DNA of 64,000 bases from Gammaproteobacteria bacterium (lineage in GTDB: Bacteria; Pseudomonadota; Gammaproteobacteria; Competibacterales; Competibacteraceae): NCBI GenBank assembly GCA_024235095.1, contig JACKNC010000001.1:2083501-2147500 (forward strand), read 5' to 3'. Both the position numbers and the translations under genes were made by a program. Positions 36,619 to 45,968 of the stretch are shown here, piece by piece. Numbering within the stretch: the stretch's first letter is position 1; every line of letters starts with the position of its first letter. The notes beneath the pieces are model-generated. The model was not told the origin of the DNA, made no database searches, and saw nothing but the letters and a program-made list of their open reading frames with translations.

Positions 36619-38105
36619 CGGCCATGGGAGCTTGACTCAGCGCCGCGATCCCGTCCATACCACGCCGTGAAAGACTGCTCAACCTGGCGCGCATCCAGTT
36701 CCTGATCCCAGGGACTCATCAGGGTCACGAAGAGCAGTTTCTCGAACTCCCCGGCAAAGCGACTGATCACGGCGCCAGGATCGTCGATCAGTTTACGGTC
36801 GGCCACCAATCCGAAATGCACGCGGTTATGGTAACTGAGGATGCTGACGCCCATGCCGATCTGACCGGATTGCGGCACCCAGAACATCATCTCGGCCAAG
36901 CGCGCTCCGCCCAGATAAATCGCCTCCCGCGGACCGGGCACGTTGGTCATCACCGCCGAGGCTTTTTTGCTCAAAATCTCCAGCAACGACTGTTGCAACA
37001 AATTGGGACCCATACCCGCGGCTCCCAGTAAACCCAGGGCGAGAATCGGCTGATAAGAATCCTTTAGTGCGTTCATCCGCCGCCGCACCTCGTACACCCG
37101 CTCCAGCGGATTGGCGATGCCCACCGGCATCGCCAGGAACACCAGCCCGAAGAAATTACCCAGATTAGCGGCTTTCTCTAGCGGCCGCAGATTGACCGGA
37201 ATCACCGCCCGCACTTCCAGGTTTCCGGGAACCGGATCGCCCTGTTCTAGCAGGTAGTCGCGCAAGGCGCCAGCGACACAGGCCAGCAACACATCATTGA
37301 CCGAGCCGCCGAGCGCTCTGGCGACCGCCTTGACTTCAGGCAGGTTCAGCGGTTCAGCCCAGGCGACCCGCTTGGTCACGCCTAGCTTGCCCTTGAAGCG
37401 GGTGGGGGAATCGTCGTTCATTAAGGCCAGTCGGGCGATTTCCGCCGCCAGTTGTGCGCCGTTGCGGGCATAATCCAGCGCTTGCGTGGGATGCCGGACT
37501 AGGTCAAAACCCTCGCCAACCAGTCCGCGCCCCACTTTCAGAGCGCTCATCAATTTATCGACCGGTTCAAAAAAACGCCGGAAAATCCCATCCTCTTCGA
37601 TACGCTCGACTGCTTCGGCAGGTGAAGATTGCGCATCGGGCGCGGGATCGGTGAGGGATAACAAGACGTGAATCAGGGCGATGCCATCGGCGTAGCAATG
37701 ATGGATGCGCAGGATGATAGCGCTGCCGCCCTGATAGTCTTCAACCAGGTGGAACTGCCATAGCGGTTTGGAGAAATCCAGCGGCGTACTCATCAGATCG
37801 CTGGCCAGGTATTGCAATTCCGCCTGGTCAGCCCGACCAGGCAGCGCGGTGCGCAGCAAATGCCGGCGGATATCAAAGTAGGGGTCGCTTTCCCAGAAAG
37901 CGCCGGCGCTCTTCTGAACCGCCCGTTGGGTGAAGCGGCGATATTTGAGAAATCGGTTTTCGATGACCGTTCGCAACCGCTCATAATCCAGTCGCTCGGC
38001 GAAGATCATCACTCCGGTGATCATCATTAGATTGGTCGGCTGCTCCATGCGTAACCAGGCCGTGTCAATCCCGGAGATGCGTTCGCTTTCTTCTTTCCTG
38101 GGCAT
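36552..38105 (-). CDS. Wax ester synthase / diacylglycerol acyltransferase (WS/DGAT), copy 2
   Basis: 517 residues from the ATG at 38105 (MPRKEESERISGIDTAWLRM); an upstream start at 38144 would add 13. The active-site motif HHCYADG lies in ILRIHHCYADGIALIHVLLS. Also seen are RMEQPTNLMMITGVMIF, PLDFSKPLWQFHLVEDY, GSVNDVLLACVAGALRDYL, NVPGPREAIYLGGARL and GMGVSILSYHNRVHFGLVADR. The last 20 or so residues (SPPPFEKGGPGGIPHG) are translated from a palindromic repeat and are not part of the fold; the ancestral stop was probably lost when the repeat arrived. It shares the block order of copy 1 but the two are well diverged. It is divergent from the fatty acyl reductase, with 249 bases between the starts. 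Confidence 0.93.
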   Translation of the reverse strand: MPRKEESERISGIDTAWLRMEQPTNLMMITGVMIFAERLDYERLRTVIENRFLKYRRFTQRAVQKSAGAFWESDPYFDIRRHLLRTALPGRADQAELQYLASDLMSTPLDFSKPLWQFHLVEDYQGGSAIILRIHHCYADGIALIHVLLSLTDPAPDAQSSPAEAVERIEEDGIFRRFFEPVDKLMSALKVGRGLVGEGFDLVRHPTQALDYARNGAQLAAEIARLALMNDDSPTRFKGKLGVTKRVAWAEPLNLPEVKAVARALGGSVNDVLLACVAGALRDYLLEQGDPVPGNLEVRAVIPVNLRPLEKAANLGNFFGLVFLAMPVGIANPLERVYEVRRRMNALKDSYQPILALGLLGAAGMGPNLLQQSLLEILSKKASAVMTNVPGPREAIYLGGARLAEMMFWVPQSGQIGMGVSILSYHNRVHFGLVADRKLIDDPGAVISRFAGEFEKLLFVTLMSPWDQELDARQVEQSFTAWYGRDRGAESSSHGRKHSPPPFEKGGPGGIPHGQRG

Positions 38106-38354
38106 GAGGAAATCTACCCTTGGTGGGAGCTGGGTTGATGCCATCCGGTCACCGGATAAACATGTATTCTAAGCCTATAGTTTACCGAGAGCTTTGCTGA
38201 ATTGGCCGCTGATTGTATCGATAGAGAGGTTGCTTATGCGCATTGGCGCCGGGCTATTCTGCAGGCGACTTGCATAGTTAAAGATTTTCGGCATCGTAAA
38301 ATCTATAATTGTAAAACCATTAAAAAAACGCCACCCCCGTGGAGCTGCAACGAC

Positions 38355-40340
38355 ATGAATTACTTTGTTACCGGCGCTTCCGGCTTTATCGGCCGACGTC
38401 TTGTCGAAAAATTACTGCAACGTCAAGATAGTACGGTTTATTATCTGATTCTGGAGCGTGAGCTGCCTATCGTAGAAACATTGCGTGAGCGCTGGGGCCA
38501 GAACGCCGACCGCACCGTGCCGATCCTTGGCGATCTCACGCAACCGCGCCTGGGGGTGGCGGACAGCGATGTCGCCCGGCTTAAGGGCCAAATCGATCAC
38601 CTCTTTCATCTGGCGGCGATTTACGATCTCAAGGCCAGCGCCGAAGTCCAGGAAAAGGTCAATATCCAGGGTACCCGTCATGTCGTTGCCTTCGCCGAAA
38701 CGGTCGAGGTGGGCTGTTTTCATCTGACTAGCTCGATCGCCGCCGCTGGCCTGTATGAAGGCGTATTCCGCGAGGATATGTTCGACGAAGCCGAGGCGCT
38801 CGATAATCCTTACTATCGCACCAAGCATGAATCGGAGGGGATTGTACGCCGCGAATGCTCCCAGCCCTGGCGGGTCTACCGGCCCGGTGCAGTGGTGGGC
38901 GATTCCCGCACGGGCGAAATGGACAAGATTGACGGCCCGTACTACTTTTTCAAGCTGATTCAGAAAGTGCGCAATCTGTTGCCGCCCTGGATGCCCATGA
39001 TTGGCATCGAAGGCGGTCGGCTGAACCTGGTGCCGGTCAATTTCATTGTGGACGCCCTGGACCACATCGCGCATCAACCGGGTCTCGATAGCCAATGCTT
39101 CCATCTGGTCGACCCAAAACCGCACCGGGTCGGCGATATCCTTAATCTGTTCGCCCGTTCCGCCCATGCCCCGGAAATGACGCTGCGGTTTAACGCCTTG
39201 ATGTTCGCCTTTGTGCCCGAGATCATCAAAACTGGACTGTCGCAACTGAAACCGGTGCGGCGGATCAAGAACCAAATTCTCAAGGATCTCGGCATTCCCG
39301 CCGATGTGTTGGGGTTGATCAATTACCCAACTCGCTTCGACTGTCGTCAGACCCTGAAGGCGCTCGAAGGGACGGATATCGCCGTGCCTCCGCTGGAAAC
39401 ATACGCCTGGAAATTGTGGGATTACTGGGAGCGTCATCTCGATCCCGATCTGTTCGTCGACCGCACGCTGAGCGGAGCGGTGAAGAACAAAGTCGTGCTG
39501 ATTACCGGCGCATCCTCCGGCATCGGCAAGGCCGCCGCGCTGAAGGTGGCGGAAGCGGGCGCTAAAACCCTGATTGTCGCTCGCACCGAAGAAAAGTTGC
39601 TGGATACCCAGCGGGAAATTCAGGAACGTGGGGGGATTGCCCACGTTTACACGGCGGATGTCGCTGATATTGCGTCCTGTGATGCGCTGATTCAGCAGGT
39701 GCTGGCCGAGCATGGCAGGGTGGATATCCTGGTTAATAATGCCGGTCGCTCGATTCGCCGGGCCATTGAGAATTCGCTGGATCGCTTCCACGATTACGAA
39801 CGCACCATGCAACTCAACTATTTCGGGGCGCTGCGGCTGATTATGGGTTTCATCCCGAGCATGATGGCGAAAAAACATGGGCACGTCATCAACATTTCCT
39901 CAATTGGCGTACTGAGCAACGCGCCGCGTTTCTCGGCTTATGTTGCCTCCAAGGCGGCGCTGGACGCTTTCGCCCGCTGTGCAGCCGCCGAATTCTCCGA
40001 TAGCGGCATCGAGTTCACGACCATCAACATGCCCTTGGTGCGCACCCCGATGATCGCGCCGACGAAAATTTATCAGCATGTGCCGACGCTCAGTCCGGAC
40101 GAAGCCGCCGATTTGATTGTTCAAGCCATTATTGACCGACCGGAGCGCATCGCGACCCGGATCGGCGTGTTTGCCCAGGTGCTCCATGCCCTGGCGCCTA
40201 AGGTGTACGCGGTTATCATGAACACGGCCTTTCGGCTGTTCCCCGAATCAGCAGCCGCTAAAGCGCCGAACCCTGAATCCCAGGAACCCTCGCTGGAACA
40301 AATTTCCTTTGCGCAGTTCACACGAGGTATTTACTGGTAA
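38355..40340 (+). CDS. Fatty acyl-CoA reductase, alcohol-forming, two SDR domains
   Basis: 661 residues from the ATG at 38355; the open frame extends 51 codons further but lacks family similarity there. The N-terminal extended-SDR domain begins MNYFVTGASGFIGRRLVEKL and contains YYRTKHESEGIVR with the catalytic Tyr and Lys. A second, classical SDR domain starts near residue 374 (VVLITGASSGIGKAAALKVA, LVNNAGRSIRR, YVASKAALDAFARC). Length, domain order and the ending RGIYW match the Marinobacter enzyme that reduces fatty acyl-CoA to fatty alcohol through the aldehyde. It would supply alcohol to the two WS/DGAT enzymes encoded divergently. A TATAAT lies about 45 bases upstream of the ATG, without a clear -35. 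Confidence 0.93.
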   Translation: MNYFVTGASGFIGRRLVEKLLQRQDSTVYYLILERELPIVETLRERWGQNADRTVPILGDLTQPRLGVADSDVARLKGQIDHLFHLAAIYDLKASAEVQEKVNIQGTRHVVAFAETVEVGCFHLTSSIAAAGLYEGVFREDMFDEAEALDNPYYRTKHESEGIVRRECSQPWRVYRPGAVVGDSRTGEMDKIDGPYYFFKLIQKVRNLLPPWMPMIGIEGGRLNLVPVNFIVDALDHIAHQPGLDSQCFHLVDPKPHRVGDILNLFARSAHAPEMTLRFNALMFAFVPEIIKTGLSQLKPVRRIKNQILKDLGIPADVLGLINYPTRFDCRQTLKALEGTDIAVPPLETYAWKLWDYWERHLDPDLFVDRTLSGAVKNKVVLITGASSGIGKAAALKVAEAGAKTLIVARTEEKLLDTQREIQERGGIAHVYTADVADIASCDALIQQVLAEHGRVDILVNNAGRSIRRAIENSLDRFHDYERTMQLNYFGALRLIMGFIPSMMAKKHGHVINISSIGVLSNAPRFSAYVASKAALDAFARCAAAEFSDSGIEFTTINMPLVRTPMIAPTKIYQHVPTLSPDEAADLIVQAIIDRPERIATRIGVFAQVLHALAPKVYAVIMNTAFRLFPESAAAKAPNPESQEPSLEQISFAQFTRGIYW

Positions 40341-40381
40341 TCCGCGTCCATTTAGTCACAACGACCCGTGAGAGAAGAGCC

Positions 40382-40843
40382 ATGAAATTAAAAATTGGCG
40401 ACCCCGCCCCCCAGTTCACCGCGACGACCACCGATAACAGTGCTGTCAAATTGTCCGATTATTTTGGCCGCAAACTGGTGCTGTATTTCTACCCCATGGA
40501 CGATACTCCTGGTTGCGCCAAACAGGCTTGCTCCCTGCGCGACCATTACCAGGAAATTCAGGACAAGGACGCTGCGATTCTGGGCGTTTCCACCCAGGAT
40601 GTGGGTTCCCACCAGCGCTTCACCGAAAAGTACAATATCAGCTTCCCGCTGATTGCCGATACCGATGGCGCGGTCAGTCGCGCCTATGGCGCCATGGGCG
40701 GCGGAGTGATGGGAACAGCCGCCAGCCTGTTTGGCGTGGCGAACCGCATTACTTACCTGATCGACGAGAGCGGTCATATTGCCCATATCATCGACAAGCC
40801 GAATTGCGCGAACCATGCGGAGGAAGTGCTTAAGCTGTTGTAA
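40382..40843 (+). CDS. bcp: Peroxiredoxin of the BCP/PrxQ type
   Basis: 153 residues. It reduces hydrogen peroxide and organic peroxides with thioredoxin. The thioredoxin-fold start is KIGDPAPQFTATTTDN, and YFYPMDDTPGCAKQACSLRD carries the peroxidatic cysteine and, five residues on, a resolving cysteine, as in the atypical two-cysteine BCP proteins. FPLIADTDGAVSRAYG and TYLIDESGHIAHII are the usual later strands. It is 41 bases after the fatty acyl reductase on the same strand, so cotranscription is possible and could protect stored lipid from oxidation. Confidence 0.95.
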   Translation: MKLKIGDPAPQFTATTTDNSAVKLSDYFGRKLVLYFYPMDDTPGCAKQACSLRDHYQEIQDKDAAILGVSTQDVGSHQRFTEKYNISFPLIADTDGAVSRAYGAMGGGVMGTAASLFGVANRITYLIDESGHIAHIIDKPNCANHAEEVLKLL

Positions 40844-40909
40844 GTTTTTCTTACGTTTGTTCTGTTCGGTTGCAGACGAATCCATGCCACCATAGTGATC
40901 ATAAAACGA

Positions 40910-41767
40910 ATGACTACCGGCGCTACCCCATCCTTACAGCCGTCCATCCAGGAATCCGCTCCTACTCTCCCATGGGAGAATGGCGCGGCCAGCCAACAGG
41001 GAGGTCGCCATGAACAACAGGATCGCTGGGGACTTTTCCAGCTACACAACCAGGAAGGACTGCTGGCGATTGTGGCCGATGGCATGGGCGGGCATCGGGA
41101 GGGCGCGCTGGGGGCGCAAATCGTTATCGACACCGCCCGGGATTTCATTCTGCATCCGCCGTTGTCCCTGGAAACGGATCCTCCCGCCGCGCTCAACCAG
41201 TTGAGCCGGCGCATGCATGAAATAATCAACAGCCGGTCGGAAACCGCTCGCAGTACGCTGGTCATGGTCTGGCTGGCGGGCGGGCGGGCCTACTGGCTGA
41301 ATATCGGCGACAGCCGCCTCTATCATTTCCGGCAGGGCCATCGCTTGATGCGCACTCGCGATCATTCCGTGGTCCAATTGCTGACCGATCTTGGTGAAAT
41401 CCAGGAGTCCGAGATGGGCGCGCATCCAGCGCAAAACCGGCTTTACCGCTGCCTGGGCGGCGAAGAATTGCCGCGACCGGACCAGGGTAACTTGGCCATC
41501 GAAGCCGGTGATCTGTTGGCGCTCTGCTCAGATGGCGTCTGGGAGCATGTGACCGAAAGCGAGTTTTGGATGACCACCCGGGATCATGGCCTGGCAGTCG
41601 CCGCTCATCGATTGATTGAGATGGCTGTGCAGCGCGGTGGCGCGGATGCTGATAACGCAACGCTGGTGCTGTTGCGCATGGATCCAGGCGCCGCGAGCGA
41701 TGCTCCGCGCTGGCTGCGCTGGCTATCGGCGGGGTTCAGCTCGTTGCTCAACCGCGACCGGCGCTAG
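40910..41767 (+). CDS. PP2C-family Ser/Thr protein phosphatase
   Basis: 285 residues from the ATG at 40910 (GTG at 40895 possible). The PP2C metal-binding blocks are EQQDRWGLFQL, VADGMGGHREGALGA, LNIGDSRLYHFRQGHRLMRTRDHS, ALCSDGVWEHV and ADNATLVLLRMD. It dephosphorylates Ser/Thr residues with Mn or Mg ions in the cytoplasm. The gene lies 48 bases ahead of a membrane Ser/Thr kinase gene, the classic kinase-phosphatase pair. Type VI secretion loci also use such pairs, but no secretion gene is nearby. Confidence 0.92.
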   Translation: MTTGATPSLQPSIQESAPTLPWENGAASQQGGRHEQQDRWGLFQLHNQEGLLAIVADGMGGHREGALGAQIVIDTARDFILHPPLSLETDPPAALNQLSRRMHEIINSRSETARSTLVMVWLAGGRAYWLNIGDSRLYHFRQGHRLMRTRDHSVVQLLTDLGEIQESEMGAHPAQNRLYRCLGGEELPRPDQGNLAIEAGDLLALCSDGVWEHVTESEFWMTTRDHGLAVAAHRLIEMAVQRGGADADNATLVLLRMDPGAASDAPRWLRWLSAGFSSLLNRDRR

Positions 41768-41815
41768 GCAGGTCCACCGATTGCGCCAACAACGTCCACT
41801 GCAAAGGGCAGCTCG

Positions 41816-44503
41816 ATGACTGAAGAAACCAACGCCCTGCCCAATGGCTATAACCTGCACCGCTATCAGATCGAAGGGGTGTTGGGCGCCGGCGGTTTTG
41901 GCATCACCTATCGGGCCATCCACGAAGCCCTGCAAAACGAGGTCGCGATCAAGGAGTATTTCCCGGCGGAATGGGCCTATCGCGATCACAATGGCGTCAA
42001 TGTCCGCCCGAATGCCCAAGGACAAATCCCCGCCCGGCAGAGCGAGCCTCCCTGCTACCAGTGGGGCCTGGAACGCTTCCTGGATGAAGCCAAGATTCTG
42101 GTGCAAGTTAATCATCCCGGCGTGGTGCGGGTGCGCGATTACTTTGCAGCGAACGGCAGCGCTTATATCGTGATGGAATATGAGGATGGCGAATCGCTGA
42201 GCGCTATGTTGCAACGTGGCGGTATTCTCCCCGAGCATGAATTGCACCGCCTATTGAACGACGTTATGCCGGCGCTGGAAGCCGTGCATAGTCAGAATTA
42301 TCTGCACCGGGATCTCAAGCCGAGCAATCTTTACATTCGCAGTCGCGACGGCCATGTCATGCTGCTCGACTTCGGCGCCGCCCGACAAGCGTTGGGGCGG
42401 CGCACCCGTAGCGTTACCAGCGTCGTGACGCCGGGTTACTCACCCATCGAGCAATATGTGACCGTTGGCGAGGATTACGGTCCCTGGACCGATATCTATG
42501 CCCTTGGCGCGGTCATGTACCGCTGCATCACCGGCGCACCACCTATTGAAGCGCCAGGCCGGGTACTGAAGGACCCTGTCCAGCCGGCCATGGAAGTTGG
42601 TGCGGGTCTTTATTCGCGTGGATTGTTGCAAGTCGTCGACCAAGCGCTGGCGGTTCGACCCGAAGACCGTTTTCAGAGCGTGGCCGCCATGCGGCAGGCG
42701 TTGCTGCAAGCGACTGACCAATCGAACAGTCAGGTTGATTTCTCTCCGGTGCCGCCCATCCGGTCCGATTTGCTGGATTTACCCTCATCAACTTCTCTGC
42801 GCTTCGAACCCCTTACACCGCCGCGGCCGGGATCGGCGCCGCCAGCGCCCCATTGGCCTGATAAGCAAACGCCGCCAGCGCCCAAGCGACCTTCTACCCC
42901 TTCGCATCCTTTAGCGCCCATCCATGAACCGCCTGAGTATGAGTCGCTCTCCCCGACCGTTGAATCGCTGCCTGACTTGACACTGGATCAGATCGAACCG
43001 CGCGCGCCATCACGAGCGATTGACAGCGAACCCTCCTCTGCGCCGCTTCAGTCTACGGAGAGTGATCTTTCTTTGCCGATGCTGGAGAACATTTGGGAGC
43101 ATCTGGACGAGGGCCAATCTGAAGTTTCTCCGGCAAAACCGGCCATGCAAGCCCCTCAGCAACCGCCCCTGGAACCGTCGAAGTCTTTGCTCAAGCGATC
43201 GCCTAAATCGGCGCTGGAACATCTTAAAAAAGTCTCGGCCAAGCGGGGAAACTCGATGAGCATCCCTGTCGAGCAGGTAGAACCTCTTTCATCGCCGCGA
43301 TCGCGAACCCATCCTATCGCAGAAGAAGCGGTTGCTCAGCAAGCGCTGGCGGCGGCTCCGCAGATCGCGCCTGAGCCAGGTAAACCGGCGCCTGACACCC
43401 AAAGGATCAATTGGAAACGAGCGTTATTGGTTGCATTTGGTATCTCGGCATTTCTTGGAGTCGGTTTGCTTTCCTATGAGTACTACCAGGCTATCCAGGC
43501 GCGGCAGCAGCTTGAAGCCGCCGCCCTGAAAAAACAGGAGGAGGAAGAAGCAGCCCGTCGCGCTCAGGAAGAAGCCCGACAACGCGAAGCGAAACTCACG
43601 GGTTATATCAATCAGGCTCGTGAATTCATCGCCAAACGGGAGTGGCGTCAGGCTCACAGCGCCCTGGAGCAAGCAGCAGCGATCGATCGCCAGTATCCAG
43701 CGCTAATAGCGGCTCAAAGTGAATTGATCACGGCGGAACGCTCGGTGCCTCCCCCCCGGACATTCACCGATCCTATCACTGGCATCGAGTTGAACTGGGT
43801 TGAAGGCGGCTGTTTCAACATGGGCAGCCCATCGATCGAACGAGATCGCGGTAGCGACGAATCCCTTCATCAGGTCTGTGTAGCGGGTTTCTGGATCGGC
43901 AAAACCGAAGTGACTAACAGCCAATTTCGCCGTTTTAAACCCAGGCATGATAGCGGCTCTTTCCAGGGGCGTTCCCTGGATACGGACCTGCAACCGGTAG
44001 TCAACTTAAACTGGGACGACGCGCAGGCTTTCACCGAGTGGTTGACCTGGGAATCGGGCGCAGGCAAACGATTTCGACTGCCGACCGAAGCAGAATGGGA
44101 ATACGCGACCCGGGCTGGAACCGATACCCGGTATTATTGGGGCAACACCATTGATCCTCGCTATGCCAACTTCTCCGACCGTAACGATCCAACTGGCGCG
44201 TCCATCGGCAATTTGGACGATGGCCAGTCGGTCAGCGCGCAGGTGGGGAGTTATCTACCGAACGCCCTCGGGTTGCATGATGTGGCGGGGAATGTCTGGG
44301 AATGGACTTGTTCTGAATATTACTCAAATTACTCAGGCGAGGAGCAACGCTGTTCCGCCAAACGGTCCGGCCAGGGTCAACGGGTTGCGCGGGGAGGATC
44401 CTGGAATAATGGCGCGGGCGATTTGCGCTCGGCCAAACGTTTGCCCCGAAAACCGGGCGACCGCGATGCGCTGACCGGTTTCCGGGTGATCATGGAGGAA
44501 TGA
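41816..44503 (+). CDS. Membrane Ser/Thr protein kinase fused to a formylglycine-generating-enzyme-like domain
   Basis: 895 residues. The kinase domain occupies about residues 12-300: glycine loop GVLGAGGFGITYRA, lysine in VAIKEYF, catalytic loop HRDLKPSNL near 163, LLDFGAAR and a lobe end DIYALGAVMYRCITG. A proline-rich low-complexity linker follows, then one membrane segment near 535-555 (ALLVAFGISAFLGVGLLSYEY), a charged coiled coil (KKQEEEEAARRAQEEARQRE) and from about 648 an FGE-sulfatase-like domain (GIELNWVEGGCFNMGS, IGKTEVTNSQFRRF, LPTEAEWEYATRAG, NVWEWTCSEYY, GGSWNN, GFRVI). The outer domain would sit in the periplasm. In such fusions it is taken as a binding or sensing module; sulfatase activation is not implied. 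The PP2C gene just upstream is the likely counter-enzyme. Confidence 0.93.
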   Translation: MTEETNALPNGYNLHRYQIEGVLGAGGFGITYRAIHEALQNEVAIKEYFPAEWAYRDHNGVNVRPNAQGQIPARQSEPPCYQWGLERFLDEAKILVQVNHPGVVRVRDYFAANGSAYIVMEYEDGESLSAMLQRGGILPEHELHRLLNDVMPALEAVHSQNYLHRDLKPSNLYIRSRDGHVMLLDFGAARQALGRRTRSVTSVVTPGYSPIEQYVTVGEDYGPWTDIYALGAVMYRCITGAPPIEAPGRVLKDPVQPAMEVGAGLYSRGLLQVVDQALAVRPEDRFQSVAAMRQALLQATDQSNSQVDFSPVPPIRSDLLDLPSSTSLRFEPLTPPRPGSAPPAPHWPDKQTPPAPKRPSTPSHPLAPIHEPPEYESLSPTVESLPDLTLDQIEPRAPSRAIDSEPSSAPLQSTESDLSLPMLENIWEHLDEGQSEVSPAKPAMQAPQQPPLEPSKSLLKRSPKSALEHLKKVSAKRGNSMSIPVEQVEPLSSPRSRTHPIAEEAVAQQALAAAPQIAPEPGKPAPDTQRINWKRALLVAFGISAFLGVGLLSYEYYQAIQARQQLEAAALKKQEEEEAARRAQEEARQREAKLTGYINQAREFIAKREWRQAHSALEQAAAIDRQYPALIAAQSELITAERSVPPPRTFTDPITGIELNWVEGGCFNMGSPSIERDRGSDESLHQVCVAGFWIGKTEVTNSQFRRFKPRHDSGSFQGRSLDTDLQPVVNLNWDDAQAFTEWLTWESGAGKRFRLPTEAEWEYATRAGTDTRYYWGNTIDPRYANFSDRNDPTGASIGNLDDGQSVSAQVGSYLPNALGLHDVAGNVWEWTCSEYYSNYSGEEQRCSAKRSGQGQRVARGGSWNNGAGDLRSAKRLPRKPGDRDALTGFRVIMEE

Positions 44504-44504
44504 G

Positions 44505-44963
44505 CTAGGCTTTGGGGCGGCGGCTAACCAGGAAAGTAGCGGTTCCCTCGACCACCACCTTGTCGCCGACCGTGCAGACCGTGCTCATGACAACGCGCCG
44601 GCGTTCCTGGACAATCTCCTGAACGGTGCAAAGCGCGGTGACAGTGTCTCCGATGCGCACCGGGGCCTTGAAACGCAATTGTTGATCCACGTAGACCGCG
44701 CCAGGGCCGGGCAGGCGGGTGCCCGCCACGCAGGAAATCAGGCCAGCGCAGAACATGCCGTGGGCGATACGGCTTTTAAACTGGGTCTGAGTAGCAAACA
44801 CTTCATTGCAGTGGATGGGGTTATTATCGCCGGTCAATCCCGCAAACAGGACAACATCGGTTTCAGTAACGGTTTTAGCGTGAGAAGCACCCATGCCAAC
44901 CGCAAGGTCTTCCAGATAATAACCATGCAAGGTATCGTTATAACCTTCATGAGTGGGATACAT
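44505..44963 (-). CDS. MaoC-like (R)-specific enoyl-CoA hydratase
   Basis: 152 residues from the ATG at 44963; the frame stays open to 45089 without family similarity. The hot-dog fold shows the hydratase motif AGLTGDNNPIHCNEVFATQTQF with catalytic Asp and His, then RIAHGMFCAGLISCVAGTRLPGPGAVYVDQQLRFKAPV split over two conserved blocks. Members hydrate trans-2-enoyl-CoA to (R)-3-hydroxyacyl-CoA and often feed polyhydroxyalkanoate synthesis. The gene converges on the kinase gene with one base between stops and is divergent from etfB. Confidence 0.9.
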   Translation of the reverse strand: MYPTHEGYNDTLHGYYLEDLAVGMGASHAKTVTETDVVLFAGLTGDNNPIHCNEVFATQTQFKSRIAHGMFCAGLISCVAGTRLPGPGAVYVDQQLRFKAPVRIGDTVTALCTVQEIVQERRRVVMSTVCTVGDKVVVEGTATFLVSRRPKA

Positions 44964-45200
44964 GTTTTCATCATCTCCGAATGGATTGAATGTTCCACTG
45001 GCCAGTCGCCGAACGGGAAACGCATGGCCTACACGTAAACGTGTGGATTCAGGCGAAATACCGAACTTGCGCACCGACCGCCTAACCAATAATCAATAAA
45101 GACATTGCATTGCCGGGGGCGACTAAATACCATAACTTAAAAACGCTTAACCCGATGGGTTCATTTCAAAATCACGAGCAACCCCAAGCAAAGGTCAACA

Positions 45201-45950
45201 ATGAAAATTTTAGTCGCCGTAAAACGGGTCGTAGACTACAACGTCAAGGTTCGAGCTAAAGCCGATGGTTCCGGCGTGGAAACCGCTAACGTCAAAATGT
45301 CCATGAATCCCTTCGATGAAATCGCCGTGGAAGAAGCCGTGCGCCTGCAGGAAGCTGGCAAGATCAAGGAGATCGTCGCCGTATCGCTGGGCGTCCCCAC
45401 CTGCCAGGACACCATCCGCACTGCGCTGGCCATGGGCGCTGATCGGGGCATTCTGGTGGAAACCGATGTCGAACTGCAACCGCTGGCGGTCGCCAAGCTG
45501 CTCAAGGCTGTGGTGGAAAAGGAAAAGCCGGACATGATCATTCTCGGCAAGCAGGCCATCGATGACGACGCCAATCAGACCGGCCAGATGCTGGCCGCGT
45601 TGCTGGGGTGGCCACAGGGCGCGTTCGCCTCCAAGGTTGAAGTAGGCGAAGGAACGGTCAACGTGACCCGTGAAGTGGACGGCGGTCTGGAAACCGTAGC
45701 TTTGAAACTGCCTGCCGTGATTACGACCGACCTGCGTTTGAATGAACCGCGTTTCGTCAAGCTGCCCAATATCATGAAGGCTAAGAAGAAGCCCCTGGAA
45801 GTGCTGAAGCCGGCGGATCTGGGCGTGGACCCTGCACCGCGTCTGACCACCCTCAAGGTGCAGGAACCGCCCAAGCGCCAGGCCGGCATCAAGGTCGACA
45901 GCGTTGCCGCGCTGGTCGACAAGCTGCACAAAGAAGCCCACGTCATCTAA
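45201..45950 (+). CDS. etfB: Electron transfer flavoprotein, beta subunit
   Basis: 249 residues. MKILVAVKRVVDYNVKVR is the standard beginning, with SMNPFDEIAVEEAVRLQE and the signature region LGKQAIDDDANQTGQMLAALLGWPQGAFAS after it. ETF takes electrons from acyl-CoA dehydrogenases and passes them to the ubiquinone pool through ETF dehydrogenase. The beta subunit binds AMP. It is followed 18 bases later by etfA and then by an acyl-CoA dehydrogenase. Confidence 0.98.
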   Translation: MKILVAVKRVVDYNVKVRAKADGSGVETANVKMSMNPFDEIAVEEAVRLQEAGKIKEIVAVSLGVPTCQDTIRTALAMGADRGILVETDVELQPLAVAKLLKAVVEKEKPDMIILGKQAIDDDANQTGQMLAALLGWPQGAFASKVEVGEGTVNVTREVDGGLETVALKLPAVITTDLRLNEPRFVKLPNIMKAKKKPLEVLKPADLGVDPAPRLTTLKVQEPPKRQAGIKVDSVAALVDKLHKEAHVI

Positions 45951-45968
45951 GGCCCGCGAGTACCGATC

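Noticed and set aside
36500..36620. Tandem CCCCCCTTTG/AAAGGGGGG units considered as a CRISPR-like array
   Set aside because: There are only two hairpins, no regular spacers and no cas genes; the unit is an interspersed palindromic repeat.
36503..36694. Upstream extension of WS/DGAT copy 1
   Set aside because: The extra residues are repeat-derived and overlap the end of copy 2; the conserved protein begins just after the ATG at 36502.
38202..38354. Upstream extension of the acyl reductase
   Set aside because: The family begins at MNYFVTGASG; the 51 codons before it show no similarity and lie in the divergent control region.
38412..39884. A 490-codon minus-strand open frame opposite the acyl reductase gene
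   Set aside because: The plus strand matches the known 661-residue reductase throughout; the minus frame is a shadow with no motif.
44964..45089. Upstream extension of the MaoC-like gene
   Set aside because: The hot-dog domain starts after the ATG at 44963; the extra codons occupy the gap to the divergent etfB.
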